In this document: positions 7,969-15,430 of the stretch, piece by piece
Position numbering within the stretch: position 1 is the first letter of the stretch
Layout of the letters: the number at the start of each line of letters is the position of its first letter
Assembly: GCA_021802105.1 (NCBI GenBank)
Contig: JAKAAW010000004.1
Location: 1-42,020, forward strand
DNA: 42,020 nt
DNA from: Nanobdellota archaeon
Lineage (GTDB): Archaea > Nanobdellota > Nanobdellia > Parvarchaeales > Parvarchaeaceae
Direction of reading: 5' to 3'
Translations under genes and position numbers: made by a program
Notes under the pieces: model-generated
The model's database searches: none
What the model saw: the letters and a program-made list of their open reading frames with translations, nothing else
Told to the model about the DNA's origin: nothing

Positions 7969-8148
7969 ATGGCAGACTTCATAAGGAAGAGCTTAGTAAA
8001 AGCAGAAGTCAAGAAGGTCGGAAAGGGAATGAGATGCCCTGATGACTCTGTTGAGGGTCTTGATAAACACGTCAAGATGATCATCGAGAAGGCAGTCGCA
8101 AGAGCGAAGGCTGACGGAAGAAAGACCGTTAAAGCTCACGACTTCTGA
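7969..8148 (+). CDS. Small histone-fold protein (DUF1931-like)
   Basis: This is a 59 aa protein. The translation begins MADFIRKSLVKAE and ends RAKADGRKTVKAHDF. The last part matches the alpha2-L2 region of archaeal histones, where GRKT contacts DNA in HMf-type proteins. A short first helix and the long central helix (about residues 26-48) are present, but the usual third helix is absent. Small archaeal DUF1931-type proteins look like this, so the missing helix is probably a family feature and not a truncation. A role in chromatin or DNA binding is inferred. It has its own RBS and a T-rich terminator. Confidence 0.8.
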   Translation: MADFIRKSLVKAEVKKVGKGMRCPDDSVEGLDKHVKMIIEKAVARAKADGRKTVKAHDF

Positions 8149-8157
8149 AAAATAGCA

Positions 8158-8182
8158 TTTTTTATTTTTTTATTTTTATTTT
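8158..8182 (+). terminator. T-tract terminator after the histone-fold gene
   Basis: Several consecutive runs of 5-7 T separated by single A residues lie about 10 nt after the stop. Archaeal RNA polymerase terminates at such U-rich tracts. Confidence 0.6.
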
Positions 8183-8228
8183 AAATTGATAATAGTAAGT
8201 TTTTATTCTCAGTATTCATTATACCTAT

Positions 8229-8687
8229 ATGGTTAATATAGCCCTGATATCCGGAATCATAATAATAGCTATAGCACTTATAACATTGGTGCGTGTGATA
8301 AAACCGTTGCTCGAAGCGCTTATAATCATAGCAGTAGTGATGGCAGGAACGGTATTAGTATTCCATTCGGTACCTATCATCGGATTACCAAACTTCAATA
8401 TACCAATAAGTATCGGACCAAATATAATGGGGGCGAATCCGGGATACGACAACACCACAGACATAGCAGTCTTCAATGCGTATACATTTAACCTTGGCGG
8501 ATTCACGGCCACACTAAATGGAAAACCCGTTGCTATACTAAATAATGCTACATCCATCTCCGCGATAAAATTCGGTGTCCTCGTACTTAATTCATCTGCT
8601 AGTGGGACAATAAAGATAAGCGGCTCTACACAGCTTTTCGGATTTAACCTTGGAAGCATGACTGCGGCTTACAATTACACAGGGTAA
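8229..8687 (+). CDS. Membrane-anchored exported protein
   Basis: This 152 aa protein begins with two hydrophobic segments (about residues 3-22 and 29-47) separated by a short positively charged turn. These are followed by a roughly 100-residue Asn/Ser/Gly-rich domain with NxT and NxS sequons, which reads as a small extracellular beta domain. No family is recognised. It is monocistronic and convergent with the M20 peptidase gene. A 144-codon antisense frame here is a shadow created by the repetitive Ile codons. Confidence 0.7.
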   Translation: MVNIALISGIIIIAIALITLVRVIKPLLEALIIIAVVMAGTVLVFHSVPIIGLPNFNIPISIGPNIMGANPGYDNTTDIAVFNAYTFNLGGFTATLNGKPVAILNNATSISAIKFGVLVLNSSASGTIKISGSTQLFGFNLGSMTAAYNYTG

Positions 8688-8708
8688 CTGCCTATAAAGA
8701 TATGGTGC

Positions 8709-9890
8709 TTATACGCCGAGATTCCTCTTTAGCATGTATATCTTATCTAGAGTTTCAGTGTCTCTTTCTATATCAATGCAGCTCTCGACAGTAGCATCTA
8801 TCGCCGTTCTTAAAGCACGCAGCGCGCCCTTAGACCCGGCGTGTGAACGAAAAGAATCAGAATGGCCTGGCACGGTTTTCGGTGCTATCTTCATATCCAA
8901 GTGTCCAGTCGGTACGACTACGCTGACATTCGCCTCGTCCGTTGCACCCATCTGGTGCTGGTTACCTATATGCAACTTATTTGGCTTTATACCGTGCTTC
9001 GCCAGATTTTTGAATAATACTTCATCTATCTCTCTGGCATTGTGGTATACCTTATAGACAGGTGTAAGTTCTTTTAACGAACTCTTCACGCCATATCTTC
9101 TGCCAGCAGATTTAGTTAATTTTTTTATCTTGTTATACGCGGACTTGAAAATAGAGTCATCAAAGCTCCTTAAGTCTACCTCCATTCTAGCCGCTTCTGG
9201 GACTATGTTTGACGCTTCGCCTCCCTCTTTTATGAACATACCTGCCATAACGCCACTGTATCTTTTTGATGATTCTAATTTTCTTATACCATTGTAGACA
9301 TAGACTAGTGCGTCCAGCGCATTTCTGCCGAGTTGAACGTTCTCCATATCAGAAGCTTTTCCTTTGAACACCAGATCAAATGTTATGTCATTCGGCGACT
9401 GACAACCTACATTCCATTCTGAATCTGGATGGAATCCTAATACAAAATCGATATCTTTAAAGGCCCCTCTCCTCACCATGCGCTCCTTACTGCCAGAATA
9501 CTCTCCGATACCTTCCTCAGAAGGTGTACCTATAACCACTATCTTTCCATTATAACCACTCTCCTTTAATTTTATGGCAGAGCCAACAGCCCACGCAGCT
9601 ATGAGATTATGTCCACACGAATGTCCGTTTGGAAGTGCATCCTCTTCACATAAGAAACAAACCGTTGGTTTACCAGTCCCGTACTCTGCTCTGAAGGAAG
9701 TTTTCATATCGCAGTACGGGAACGTTGTACTAAAGCCTTTTCCTTTAAGAAAGGAGTTAAGAAAAGAGGACGTTCTGAACTCTTTGCTCCCCAGTTCTGC
9801 TAATCCAAATACCTTATTAGACACTTCGACTATCTCATCAAAAGAAGTGCGTCCAACGATTCTCATGCATAATTTATGCTCCGATAGCAT
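8709..9890 (-). CDS. M20-family metallopeptidase/amidohydrolase
   Basis: This is a cytosolic zinc hydrolase of the M20D (AbgB/IAA-amino-acid hydrolase) type, probably cleaving an N-acyl or peptide amide bond. From the GTG at 9920 it would be 403 aa, and residue numbers here follow that frame. Metal-site signatures are NGHSCGHN (98-105), GTPSEEG (131-137) with the catalytic glutamate, and FHPDSEW near 163. The dimerisation lid follows (about 190-310), then the final metal ligand in GHSDSF. A TATA box at 9931-9945 predicts transcription starting near 9911, inside the longer frame, so I favour the ATG at 9890 or 9866. The substrate is unknown. Confidence 0.85.
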   Translation of the reverse strand: MLSEHKLCMRIVGRTSFDEIVEVSNKVFGLAELGSKEFRTSSFLNSFLKGKGFSTTFPYCDMKTSFRAEYGTGKPTVCFLCEEDALPNGHSCGHNLIAAWAVGSAIKLKESGYNGKIVVIGTPSEEGIGEYSGSKERMVRRGAFKDIDFVLGFHPDSEWNVGCQSPNDITFDLVFKGKASDMENVQLGRNALDALVYVYNGIRKLESSKRYSGVMAGMFIKEGGEASNIVPEAARMEVDLRSFDDSIFKSAYNKIKKLTKSAGRRYGVKSSLKELTPVYKVYHNAREIDEVLFKNLAKHGIKPNKLHIGNQHQMGATDEANVSVVVPTGHLDMKIAPKTVPGHSDSFRSHAGSKGALRALRTAIDATVESCIDIERDTETLDKIYMLKRNLGV

Positions 9891-9930
9891 AAGTAAATAT
9901 CTGTTATGCCTTCTTTCCACCGTTTTAACC

Positions 9931-9945
9931 TATTTATTATAAGGC
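9931..9945. promoter_or_regulatory. Bidirectional TATA region between the M20 peptidase and SRP RNA
   Basis: The sequence tatttattataaggc reads as a TATA box on both strands. On the plus strand it predicts a start near 9961-9963, exactly where the SRP RNA closing helix begins. On the minus strand it predicts a start near 9911, downstream of the GTG that would give the longest M20 reading frame. Confidence 0.5.
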
Positions 9946-9960
9946 AATCAAGATTATACT

Positions 9961-10226
9961 TGACAGGCTAGCTGGGGAGTTAGTCCCTCCCTCAAACGCA
10001 AACGGACTTTAGGCGTGGCGAAAGCGCGGTCGAGGAGTAGTGATTCCGCACATGCTAGCAAAGCTATCTGAGAATCACAGCCTTGCGGGATGCTTTCGTT
10101 CGAAAAATCGGCCAGGCCCGGAAGGGAGCAACCGTAATTGAATGGGTGCGTGCTTGCAGGTAAACTGTGAGGAGAAAATGTTGCTATCCTCTGTACGGAT
10201 AGCTGTTTCGAAGCCGTGGCCTGTCA
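9961..10226 (+). ncRNA. ffs: Signal recognition particle (7S) RNA
   Basis: The diagnostic helix 8 region is at 10110-10132: ggccaggcccggaagggagc, with its GGAA tetraloop and the SRP54-binding internal loop. The ends pair to form the terminal closing helix: tgacaggc (9961-9968) with gcctgtca (10219-10226). The 5' part contains the G/C-rich Alu-domain hairpins. The length of about 266 nt is a little shorter than typical archaeal 7S RNA. It is followed 8 nt later by tRNA-Ser, with no terminator between, so both are probably made on one transcript and separated by tRNA 5' processing. Confidence 0.92.
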
Positions 10227-10234
10227 TTGAAGAT

Positions 10235-10317
10235 GTCGGGGTACTCAAGCGGTTACGAGGCACGCCTGCTAAGCGTGTTGGCGAAAGCCTGCGTGGGTTC
10301 GATCCCCACCCCCGACG
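10235..10317 (+). tRNA. tRNA-Ser(GCT)
   Basis: The acceptor stem gtcgggg/ccccgac is perfect, with discriminator G, the serine identity base. The anticodon stem is cacgc/gcgtg with anticodon GCT at 10268-10270. A long class II variable arm (ggc-gaaa-gcc) is present. The T-arm is gtggg-ttcgatc-cccac. There is no intron and no encoded CCA. It reads AGC and AGT serine codons. Confidence 0.97.
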
Positions 10318-10324
10318 TTTTTTT
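10318..10324 (+). terminator. T7 terminator after tRNA-Ser
   Basis: A run of seven T directly follows the tRNA discriminator base and probably ends the SRP RNA-tRNA-Ser transcript. Confidence 0.6.
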
Positions 10325-10382
10325 AAATATTTATACGGGAATTGTCCATACTCTCCATAAAAAAACAGTAGAGGTATTAGAA

Positions 10383-10826
10383 ATGGCATATCAGTATCTT
10401 AAACCTAAGGACGATTACAGAAGGGATATATTCCTTATCTGCTCTGTAAGAAATGCATCAGAAGAGCACAGAACATTTCAGTGTAATTATACAGATGGCT
10501 TAGAGAAGAAAGGGCATAGAGTATTCTGGCCGCCAAGAGACAATCCATTTGAGAGTGTCGACCGTATAGGACTGGATATTATAAGGACAAACCTTGAAGC
10601 CATACTGGCATCAGACGAGGTGCATATAATATTCGATCCTAATAGTCAGGGAAGCATAGCAGACATAGAAGCCGCAATGGCAGTGAAAAAACCGATATAC
10701 TTAGTCAACCCTGAGCTGTTGAAGGCTACAGTGAGAAAGAGCTACACAAACGCCGTGCTGAACATGCACGCAATGTACGAACCTTCTATGGTGTATTCAA
10801 GGAGATACGGTTTCGCTGGTGTGTGA
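10383..10826 (+). CDS. Nucleoside 2-deoxyribosyltransferase-like protein
   Basis: This 147 aa protein has a Rossmann-like fold. The opening strand is DIFLICSVRN, the middle carries GHRVFWPPRDN, and the segment EVHIIFDPNSQGSIADIEAA matches the nucleoside 2-deoxyribosyltransferase superfamily, in which the Glu of the G-S-x-x-D-I-E-A pattern is the nucleophile (here Glu in IEAA). It could salvage or cleave modified nucleotides, or be a related nucleotide sensor. The frame is open further upstream through tRNA-Ser, but the ATG at 10383 follows a GAGGT ribosome-binding site and is the plausible start. Confidence 0.7.
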   Translation: MAYQYLKPKDDYRRDIFLICSVRNASEEHRTFQCNYTDGLEKKGHRVFWPPRDNPFESVDRIGLDIIRTNLEAILASDEVHIIFDPNSQGSIADIEAAMAVKKPIYLVNPELLKATVRKSYTNAVLNMHAMYEPSMVYSRRYGFAGV

Positions 10827-10847
10827 TGACGCGATTTTAAGGCAAAA

Positions 10848-10858
10848 GTATTTAAATA
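10848..10858 (+). promoter_or_regulatory. TATA box of the SelB-like GTPase gene
   Basis: The sequence gtatttaaata is centred about 25 nt before the ATG at 10878, predicting a leaderless transcript. Confidence 0.55.
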
Positions 10859-10877
10859 TCTGCCTGCAAAATGCAGT

Positions 10878-11906
10878 ATGAATTCGCTTTCAATAGGTAT
10901 TATAGGTCCTTATAAGACGGGAAAGAGCACGCTCGTGAATAAACTACAGCAGAGGAAGGGATTTGAAGGGGACGTATCGTTTTATTCATTCAAGTATGGC
11001 GGTAAGAGCATAACACTGATAGATACCCCTGGTGACATGGACGCGCCGACGATGATAGCATCTGTTCTTAGCATATCTGATGCCATTGTGTTTTGCGTCT
11101 CCCCTGACATAGGAGTAAACGCACAGGTCGGAGAGCTACTCGTTTTAGCAGACACTATAGGGATCACGCAGGGTCTGATATGCATAACAAAGGCAGATAT
11201 ATCCACCGAGTCTGACATAAAAAGTCTGAAGACCAGACTGTCCAACTTCATAAAAGGTACTCACCTAGAAAAATTTGAGATGGTAGTTATAGACATCAAC
11301 AGCGATCAGAACATAGCAGATATACGCGCGAAGCTGTCTAACCTTAATTACGATGCAAGCAGGATACAAAAACCGTTCAAACTGTTTATAGACCACGCTT
11401 TTGAATCAAAGGGAACGTCCATAGCTGTCGGCAATCTTTCCACAGGGTCGATAGCTATACATACGGACGGAGTTCTCTGCCCGGCGCCTTTCTCTAAGGA
11501 CCTATCAGTAAATTCTATACAAATAAATCAAGAGGAAGTACAGAAAGCAGAGGCCGGCGACAGACCTGGTGTCGGTATCAAAGGAGTTTGGCCTTGGGAC
11601 CTACCAAGAGGCACCGAGCTCAGACAGAAAGGCAGCTTCAAGGACGTAAAGTCCGGAAAGATGAAGGTTTATGTCAACGGACTTTACAAACAGGAGATAA
11701 AGGATGGCAGCAGGCTGACTCTGATATGCAACTGGCAGACACCTCTTGTTACCCTTAAAAACGTTTCTAGGAGCGGCAATGAACTGACGGCCGATTTTGA
11801 GGCTGACAAGAATTTCTGTTTTGACAACGGAGATCACCTGCTTCTCATAAACAAGGACCTGCCAATAAGGATCCTTAGAGTGGTTGGAAAGGTTGAGATA
11901 TTATGA
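10878..11906 (+). CDS. SelB/EF1A-like translational GTPase with altered switch regions
   Basis: This 342 aa protein has a GTPase domain followed by two beta-barrel domains in EF-Tu order. G1 is GPYKTGKST (10-18), G3 is DTPGD (49-53) and G4 is TKAD (104-107). The stretch between G1 and G3 is only about 30 residues. The usual GIT of switch I is not evident, and the DCPGH histidine that activates water in EF-Tu is Asp53. It is therefore probably a slow or regulatory GTPase, not an elongation factor. It resembles short archaeal SelB-like paralogues found without selenocysteine genes. It overlaps ndk by 4 nt. Its substrate is unknown. Confidence 0.78.
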   Translation: MNSLSIGIIGPYKTGKSTLVNKLQQRKGFEGDVSFYSFKYGGKSITLIDTPGDMDAPTMIASVLSISDAIVFCVSPDIGVNAQVGELLVLADTIGITQGLICITKADISTESDIKSLKTRLSNFIKGTHLEKFEMVVIDINSDQNIADIRAKLSNLNYDASRIQKPFKLFIDHAFESKGTSIAVGNLSTGSIAIHTDGVLCPAPFSKDLSVNSIQINQEEVQKAEAGDRPGVGIKGVWPWDLPRGTELRQKGSFKDVKSGKMKVYVNGLYKQEIKDGSRLTLICNWQTPLVTLKNVSRSGNELTADFEADKNFCFDNGDHLLLINKDLPIRILRVVGKVEIL

Positions 11907-12445
11907 TGGAGAAAACTCTGGTAATGCTTAAGCCGGATGCAATCGAGAGACAACTCGCGGGTAAAATAATAGCCAGATTCGAGGAGGCAGGTTTCACGAT
12001 ATCGATGATGAGGAAAGGCAGGATGTCAATGGAACTAGCCGAAAAACAGTACAGAAGCACAGAGACCCAGCTTACTGGCATGGGAAACAAGACCATTGAA
12101 TCAATGACCAGCTCCGGTCATGAGGCGGAGATAGACAAGCTATTCGGGACTAGGGATCCCTACAAGATAGGGGAGCAACTGATGGACTGGAACAGAAAAT
12201 TTATGACGTCATCCGATATAATCGCTATGGTGCTAGAAAGAGAAGACGCGGTAGCAAAGGGAAGGGAGCTTATAGGCAAGACAGACCCTTCCGCGGCACC
12301 CAAAGGCACTATACGGGGAGATTTTGCAGAAGATTCTATACTCCAGGCCAATCTTGAAGGAAGGGCCACAAGAAATCTAGTGCACGCATCAGATAAGGAC
12401 GGCGCACAGATAGAGACGAATCTATTTGAGAAAGAGTTCTTCTGA
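11903..12445 (+). CDS. ndk: Nucleoside diphosphate kinase
   Basis: Ndk transfers the gamma phosphate between nucleoside triphosphates and diphosphates through a phosphohistidine. The N-terminus TLVMLKPDAIER is the family signature. The active-site histidine is His161 in RNLVHASD. At 180 aa it is about 30 residues longer than usual, owing to an insertion around residues 50-100 after the first helices. Longer NDKs of this sort occur in some archaea. The start overlaps the upstream GTPase (ATGA), so the two are coupled. In many archaea ndk lies directly between L24e and IF2; here IF2 is the next plus-strand gene. Confidence 0.93.
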   Translation: MMEKTLVMLKPDAIERQLAGKIIARFEEAGFTISMMRKGRMSMELAEKQYRSTETQLTGMGNKTIESMTSSGHEAEIDKLFGTRDPYKIGEQLMDWNRKFMTSSDIIAMVLEREDAVAKGRELIGKTDPSAAPKGTIRGDFAEDSILQANLEGRATRNLVHASDKDGAQIETNLFEKEFF

Positions 12446-12447
12446 TT

Positions 12448-12894
12448 TTAAGTCTGGCGCCTTATTTTGTACTTAGAAGCAGTTTTCTTTATCGCCTCTT
12501 TATTATTGTCCCATTTGACCATTGATACTGCAGTATTCTCCTCAACCCAATCCCATTTGTCGTGTTCTTTATACACGTTGTTCTTATCAGTAACTACAAC
12601 GTCAGGTCTTACTTCAACTTCAAAGACGCTCTCGTTTTTCTTTGTTCCGTCGCTTTCGAAAGAGAACTCCATTATTTTCTCGTACTTGATTATGTCTTCA
12701 GGTCTGATACCAGTCTCCTCAAATACCTCTCTTTTAAGCGTTTCATCCAGCGTCTCCCCACTTTCTACACCACCGGTGACGCTCTGCCATACATCGTTGT
12801 TCATTCCGCCAATCCTACGCATTATGAGAAACTTTGGTCCATCTTTCTCCATTCTAAAAATTACTGCTTGTATCTTATTGTTTGTTCTCACCAT
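12448..12894 (-). CDS. Nudix hydrolase
   Basis: This 148 aa protein carries a complete Nudix box, G-x5-E-x7-REVFEE-x-GI, at residues 41-63, with all the metal-binding glutamates. The family hydrolyses nucleoside diphosphates linked to another group; the sequence most resembles NudB/MutT-type NTP pyrophosphatases, but the substrate cannot be read. It sits antisense between ndk and the IF2 gene, interrupting a pair that is usually contiguous. A TATA box at 12913-12924 fits a leaderless start at 12894. Confidence 0.9.
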   Translation of the reverse strand: MVRTNNKIQAVIFRMEKDGPKFLIMRRIGGMNNDVWQSVTGGVESGETLDETLKREVFEETGIRPEDIIKYEKIMEFSFESDGTKKNESVFEVEVRPDVVVTDKNNVYKEHDKWDWVEENTAVSMVKWDNNKEAIKKTASKYKIRRQT

Positions 12895-12912
12895 AACTAA
12901 TAATAGACTGCA

Positions 12913-12924
12913 ATGTATTTACAT
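12913..12924 (-). promoter_or_regulatory. TATA box of the Nudix gene
   Basis: On the minus strand atgtaaatacat is centred about 25 nt before the ATG. Confidence 0.45.
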
Positions 12925-13016
12925 CTTTCATATGCCGAGACGCGCAGAGTCCTCCCATAAAACCTTATAACCTAAGCGCTCTTCATTACTCTATAAAAGT
13001 AAGAGGAGCCTTTTTT

Positions 13017-14732
13017 ATGAGATCACCAATATGCGCCTTCTTGGGGCACGTCGATGCTGGAAAAACAAGCATAATGGACGCTATAAGGAATACGTTCTTT
13101 GCTTATCGCGAGAGCGGCGGTCTTACCCAAAATATAGGCATAACGGAGGTGCCGACGGACAGGATAAAGGAGATAACATCAGATCTCCTAAAAAAATTTA
13201 AAGTCGATGTAAACATATCTAACATAATATTCATAGACTCGCCTGGTCACGAGGCTTTCGTTACTCTTAGAGAGAGAGGTGCCTCTATAGCAGATCTCGC
13301 GATACTGACCGTGGATGTTACGGAAGGGCTACAGAAACAAACAATAGAGTCCATAGAAATACTTAAATCATACAAGACACCTTTTCTAGTCGCACTCACA
13401 AAAATAGACGCCATTCAGGGGTATCTACCCGCCAAGGATATTTCATTCATAGATCTGTTGAGAGGAGAGGGGTCTACCTATACTGAAAACGTGGACAAGG
13501 AGGTCTATTCCCTCGTAGCTGAGCTATCTAATTATGGTTTCCAGGCGGAGCGCTATGATAGAGTGACAGATTTTACTAAACAGCTGACCATAATACCTGT
13601 CTCAGCAGTGAACAATGTAGGGATAAAAGATTTAATAGTTATGATAATAGGGTTGAGCCAGAGGTATATAACTGCGCAGAGATCCGAAGGTAATCAAGCT
13701 GCTATACTTGAGGAGAAACTAGTCAAAGGAATAGGAAAAGTGTACGATTCCATAATCTATTCTGGAGAGCTAAACGTCGGTGATAAGGTGCTTATACAGA
13801 CAAAGGAAGGCCCTGTTGAGACTAAAGTTAAGGCCATAATGAAACTTATGCCTCTTGAAGAGAGCAGAGAGAACTTCGGTAAGTATGAAAGTGTAAAATC
13901 CGCTTCAGCAACGACTCCTATAAGACTCGTCTTACAGGATCCTGAAGCAATGATAGGGACATCACTAGCGGTGTTCAAGACCGAAGATGAGAAGCAGACA
14001 CTTCTCTCAGAGATAGCAGGATCAAGAGAAGGTTACAACGATGATTCTGCAAAAGGAATAGTCGTGTGCGCAGATTCACTCGGCAGCATAGACGCTATAC
14101 GGAAAATAGGCGAGTCAAAATTAATAGATATAGGGAAGACTAGGATAGGAGAACCTTCCAAGAATGATATCTCCACTGCAAAGCTAAACAACGGCGTCAT
14201 ACTCGCTTTCAACGTACCTGTGCAAAAGCAGACTGAAGCTATGTCAAAGACGGAGGGAGTGACGATAATAAACACGAACTCTATATACGCCTTGTTCGAG
14301 AGATATGGCGAATTCATTAGAGACTTAAACGCAAGGAAATTCAAGTCTATCACCGCTGGTCTTAAGCTTCCTGCAAAGATAGTGTTCTTGAAGGGTAACA
14401 TATTCAGAAGATCCGGTCCATGCATATTTGGTGTCGAGGTGTTGGAAGGAGAGATAAGACCGGGTTATCCTCTGATAAATGGGAGAGGAGAAAGGATAGG
14501 AAGGATAGTTAACATACAGGACGATAATAAGGCACTTGATAGGGCCATAAAAGGAGACAAGGTGGCAATAAGTGTTGACGACGCGGTGTACAGTAGGAAT
14601 CTAAGGGACGAGGACTTGCTATATACTGATATAGAAATATATGATGTAGTAAAGTTTGAAGACGTAAGAGACTCGTTGTCAAAGGATTATTCGGATGTAA
14701 TGCTGGAGATACAAAAGATAAAGAAGATTTAA
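13017..14732 (+). CDS. infB: Translation initiation factor aIF2/5B
   Basis: This 571 aa GTPase promotes subunit joining during initiation. G1 is GHVDAGKT (10-17), the switch I region contains GGLTQNIGIT (34-43), G3 is DSPGH (74-78) and G4 is TKID (128-131). Domains II, III and IV follow, ending in a long C-terminal helix. The length matches archaeal aIF5B, which lacks the long N-terminal tail of eukaryotes. A GAGG ribosome-binding site precedes the ATG. It overlaps the convergent nucleotidyltransferase gene by 4 nt. Confidence 0.95.
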   Translation: MRSPICAFLGHVDAGKTSIMDAIRNTFFAYRESGGLTQNIGITEVPTDRIKEITSDLLKKFKVDVNISNIIFIDSPGHEAFVTLRERGASIADLAILTVDVTEGLQKQTIESIEILKSYKTPFLVALTKIDAIQGYLPAKDISFIDLLRGEGSTYTENVDKEVYSLVAELSNYGFQAERYDRVTDFTKQLTIIPVSAVNNVGIKDLIVMIIGLSQRYITAQRSEGNQAAILEEKLVKGIGKVYDSIIYSGELNVGDKVLIQTKEGPVETKVKAIMKLMPLEESRENFGKYESVKSASATTPIRLVLQDPEAMIGTSLAVFKTEDEKQTLLSEIAGSREGYNDDSAKGIVVCADSLGSIDAIRKIGESKLIDIGKTRIGEPSKNDISTAKLNNGVILAFNVPVQKQTEAMSKTEGVTIINTNSIYALFERYGEFIRDLNARKFKSITAGLKLPAKIVFLKGNIFRRSGPCIFGVEVLEGEIRPGYPLINGRGERIGRIVNIQDDNKALDRAIKGDKVAISVDDAVYSRNLRDEDLLYTDIEIYDVVKFEDVRDSLSKDYSDVMLEIQKIKKI

Positions 14733-15430
14733 GACCACTCCTTCGCAGCTTTTTCGTAAAGCTCAGGTGTGTCGCACGCCATCCACTTGCCGGAGTAGAC
14801 GAAACCGTTTATCATGTTATCTCTTACAAGGTGCTCGAACTCATAAGCGATGTTTGACACACCTTCTGGAAGCATACTTATCAGTGACGGATCTATCATG
14901 TATATTCCAGTATCGATAAGATGAGATGGCGGGTCGTTTTTCGGTTTCTCTACGAATTCTGTTATCCGGTCTCCATCCATCTTAGCCACTCCAAACTGTG
15001 ATACATCTTCAACAGTCGTAAGACCTATTGTTGCGAGGGGATGTTTCTCTTTATGGAAATGATATATTTTCGAAAGTTCAAAATCGAAGAGATTGTCCCC
15101 GTTCAGCATTATAAAATCCCCTTTTATATTGTTTCCATAAGCTTTTATGGCTCCTCCCGTGCCGAGAGGGGTTTCCTCAATTGCGTATTTTATTCTTACT
15201 CCGAAAGCGTCACCGTCGCCGAAATAATCCATTACATTTTCTTTAAGGTGGCTTACCGCAAGAATTATGTCTAGGAAACCGGCTTCCTTGAGACGATTTA
15301 TTGTGTGTTCCAGTATAGGTTTACCCCTTATTAGAGCCATGGATTTAGGTATGGACTGTGTCATCGGCAGGAGTCTTGTCCCGTACCCTCCTGCTAGAAT
15401 GAAAGCCTGGACATGCAAATCATTTGCCAT
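14729..15430 (-). CDS. Sugar-1-phosphate nucleotidyltransferase
   Basis: This 233 aa enzyme makes NDP-sugars for glycosylation. The N-terminal LAGGYGTRLLPMTQSIPKSM (12-31) is the nucleotide-binding signature, and MLNGDNLFDF carries the metal-binding Asp. It lacks the C-terminal left-handed beta-helix, so it is the short single-domain form similar to RmlA- or mannose-1-phosphate guanylyltransferase-type enzymes. The base and sugar specificity cannot be read. Its start overlaps the upstream glycosyltransferase by 11 nt, so the two are coupled, and together they follow a pilin-like gene. Confidence 0.88.
   Translation of the reverse strand: MANDLHVQAFILAGGYGTRLLPMTQSIPKSMALIRGKPILEHTINRLKEAGFLDIILAVSHLKENVMDYFGDGDAFGVRIKYAIEETPLGTGGAIKAYGNNIKGDFIMLNGDNLFDFELSKIYHFHKEKHPLATIGLTTVEDVSQFGVAKMDGDRITEFVEKPKNDPPSHLIDTGIYMIDPSLISMLPEGVSNIAYEFEHLVRDNMINGFVYSGKWMACDTPELYEKAAKEWS

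Noticed and set aside
7969-8148. Histone gene truncated by loss of its third helix
   Set aside because: Small archaeal histone-fold proteins of this length exist and the gene has its own RBS and terminator, so it is probably complete.
8225-8659. 144-codon frame antisense to the exported membrane protein
   Set aside because: It mirrors a plus-strand gene with a clear membrane anchor and promoter-side context, and it has no recognisable domain.
10227-10382. Longer 199-codon form of the deoxyribosyltransferase-like gene
   Set aside because: The extra codons run through tRNA-Ser and its terminator; the ATG at 10383 has a good ribosome-binding site.
12467-12970. 167-codon frame antisense to the Nudix hydrolase
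   Set aside because: The Nudix box is complete on the minus strand, so the plus frame is a shadow.
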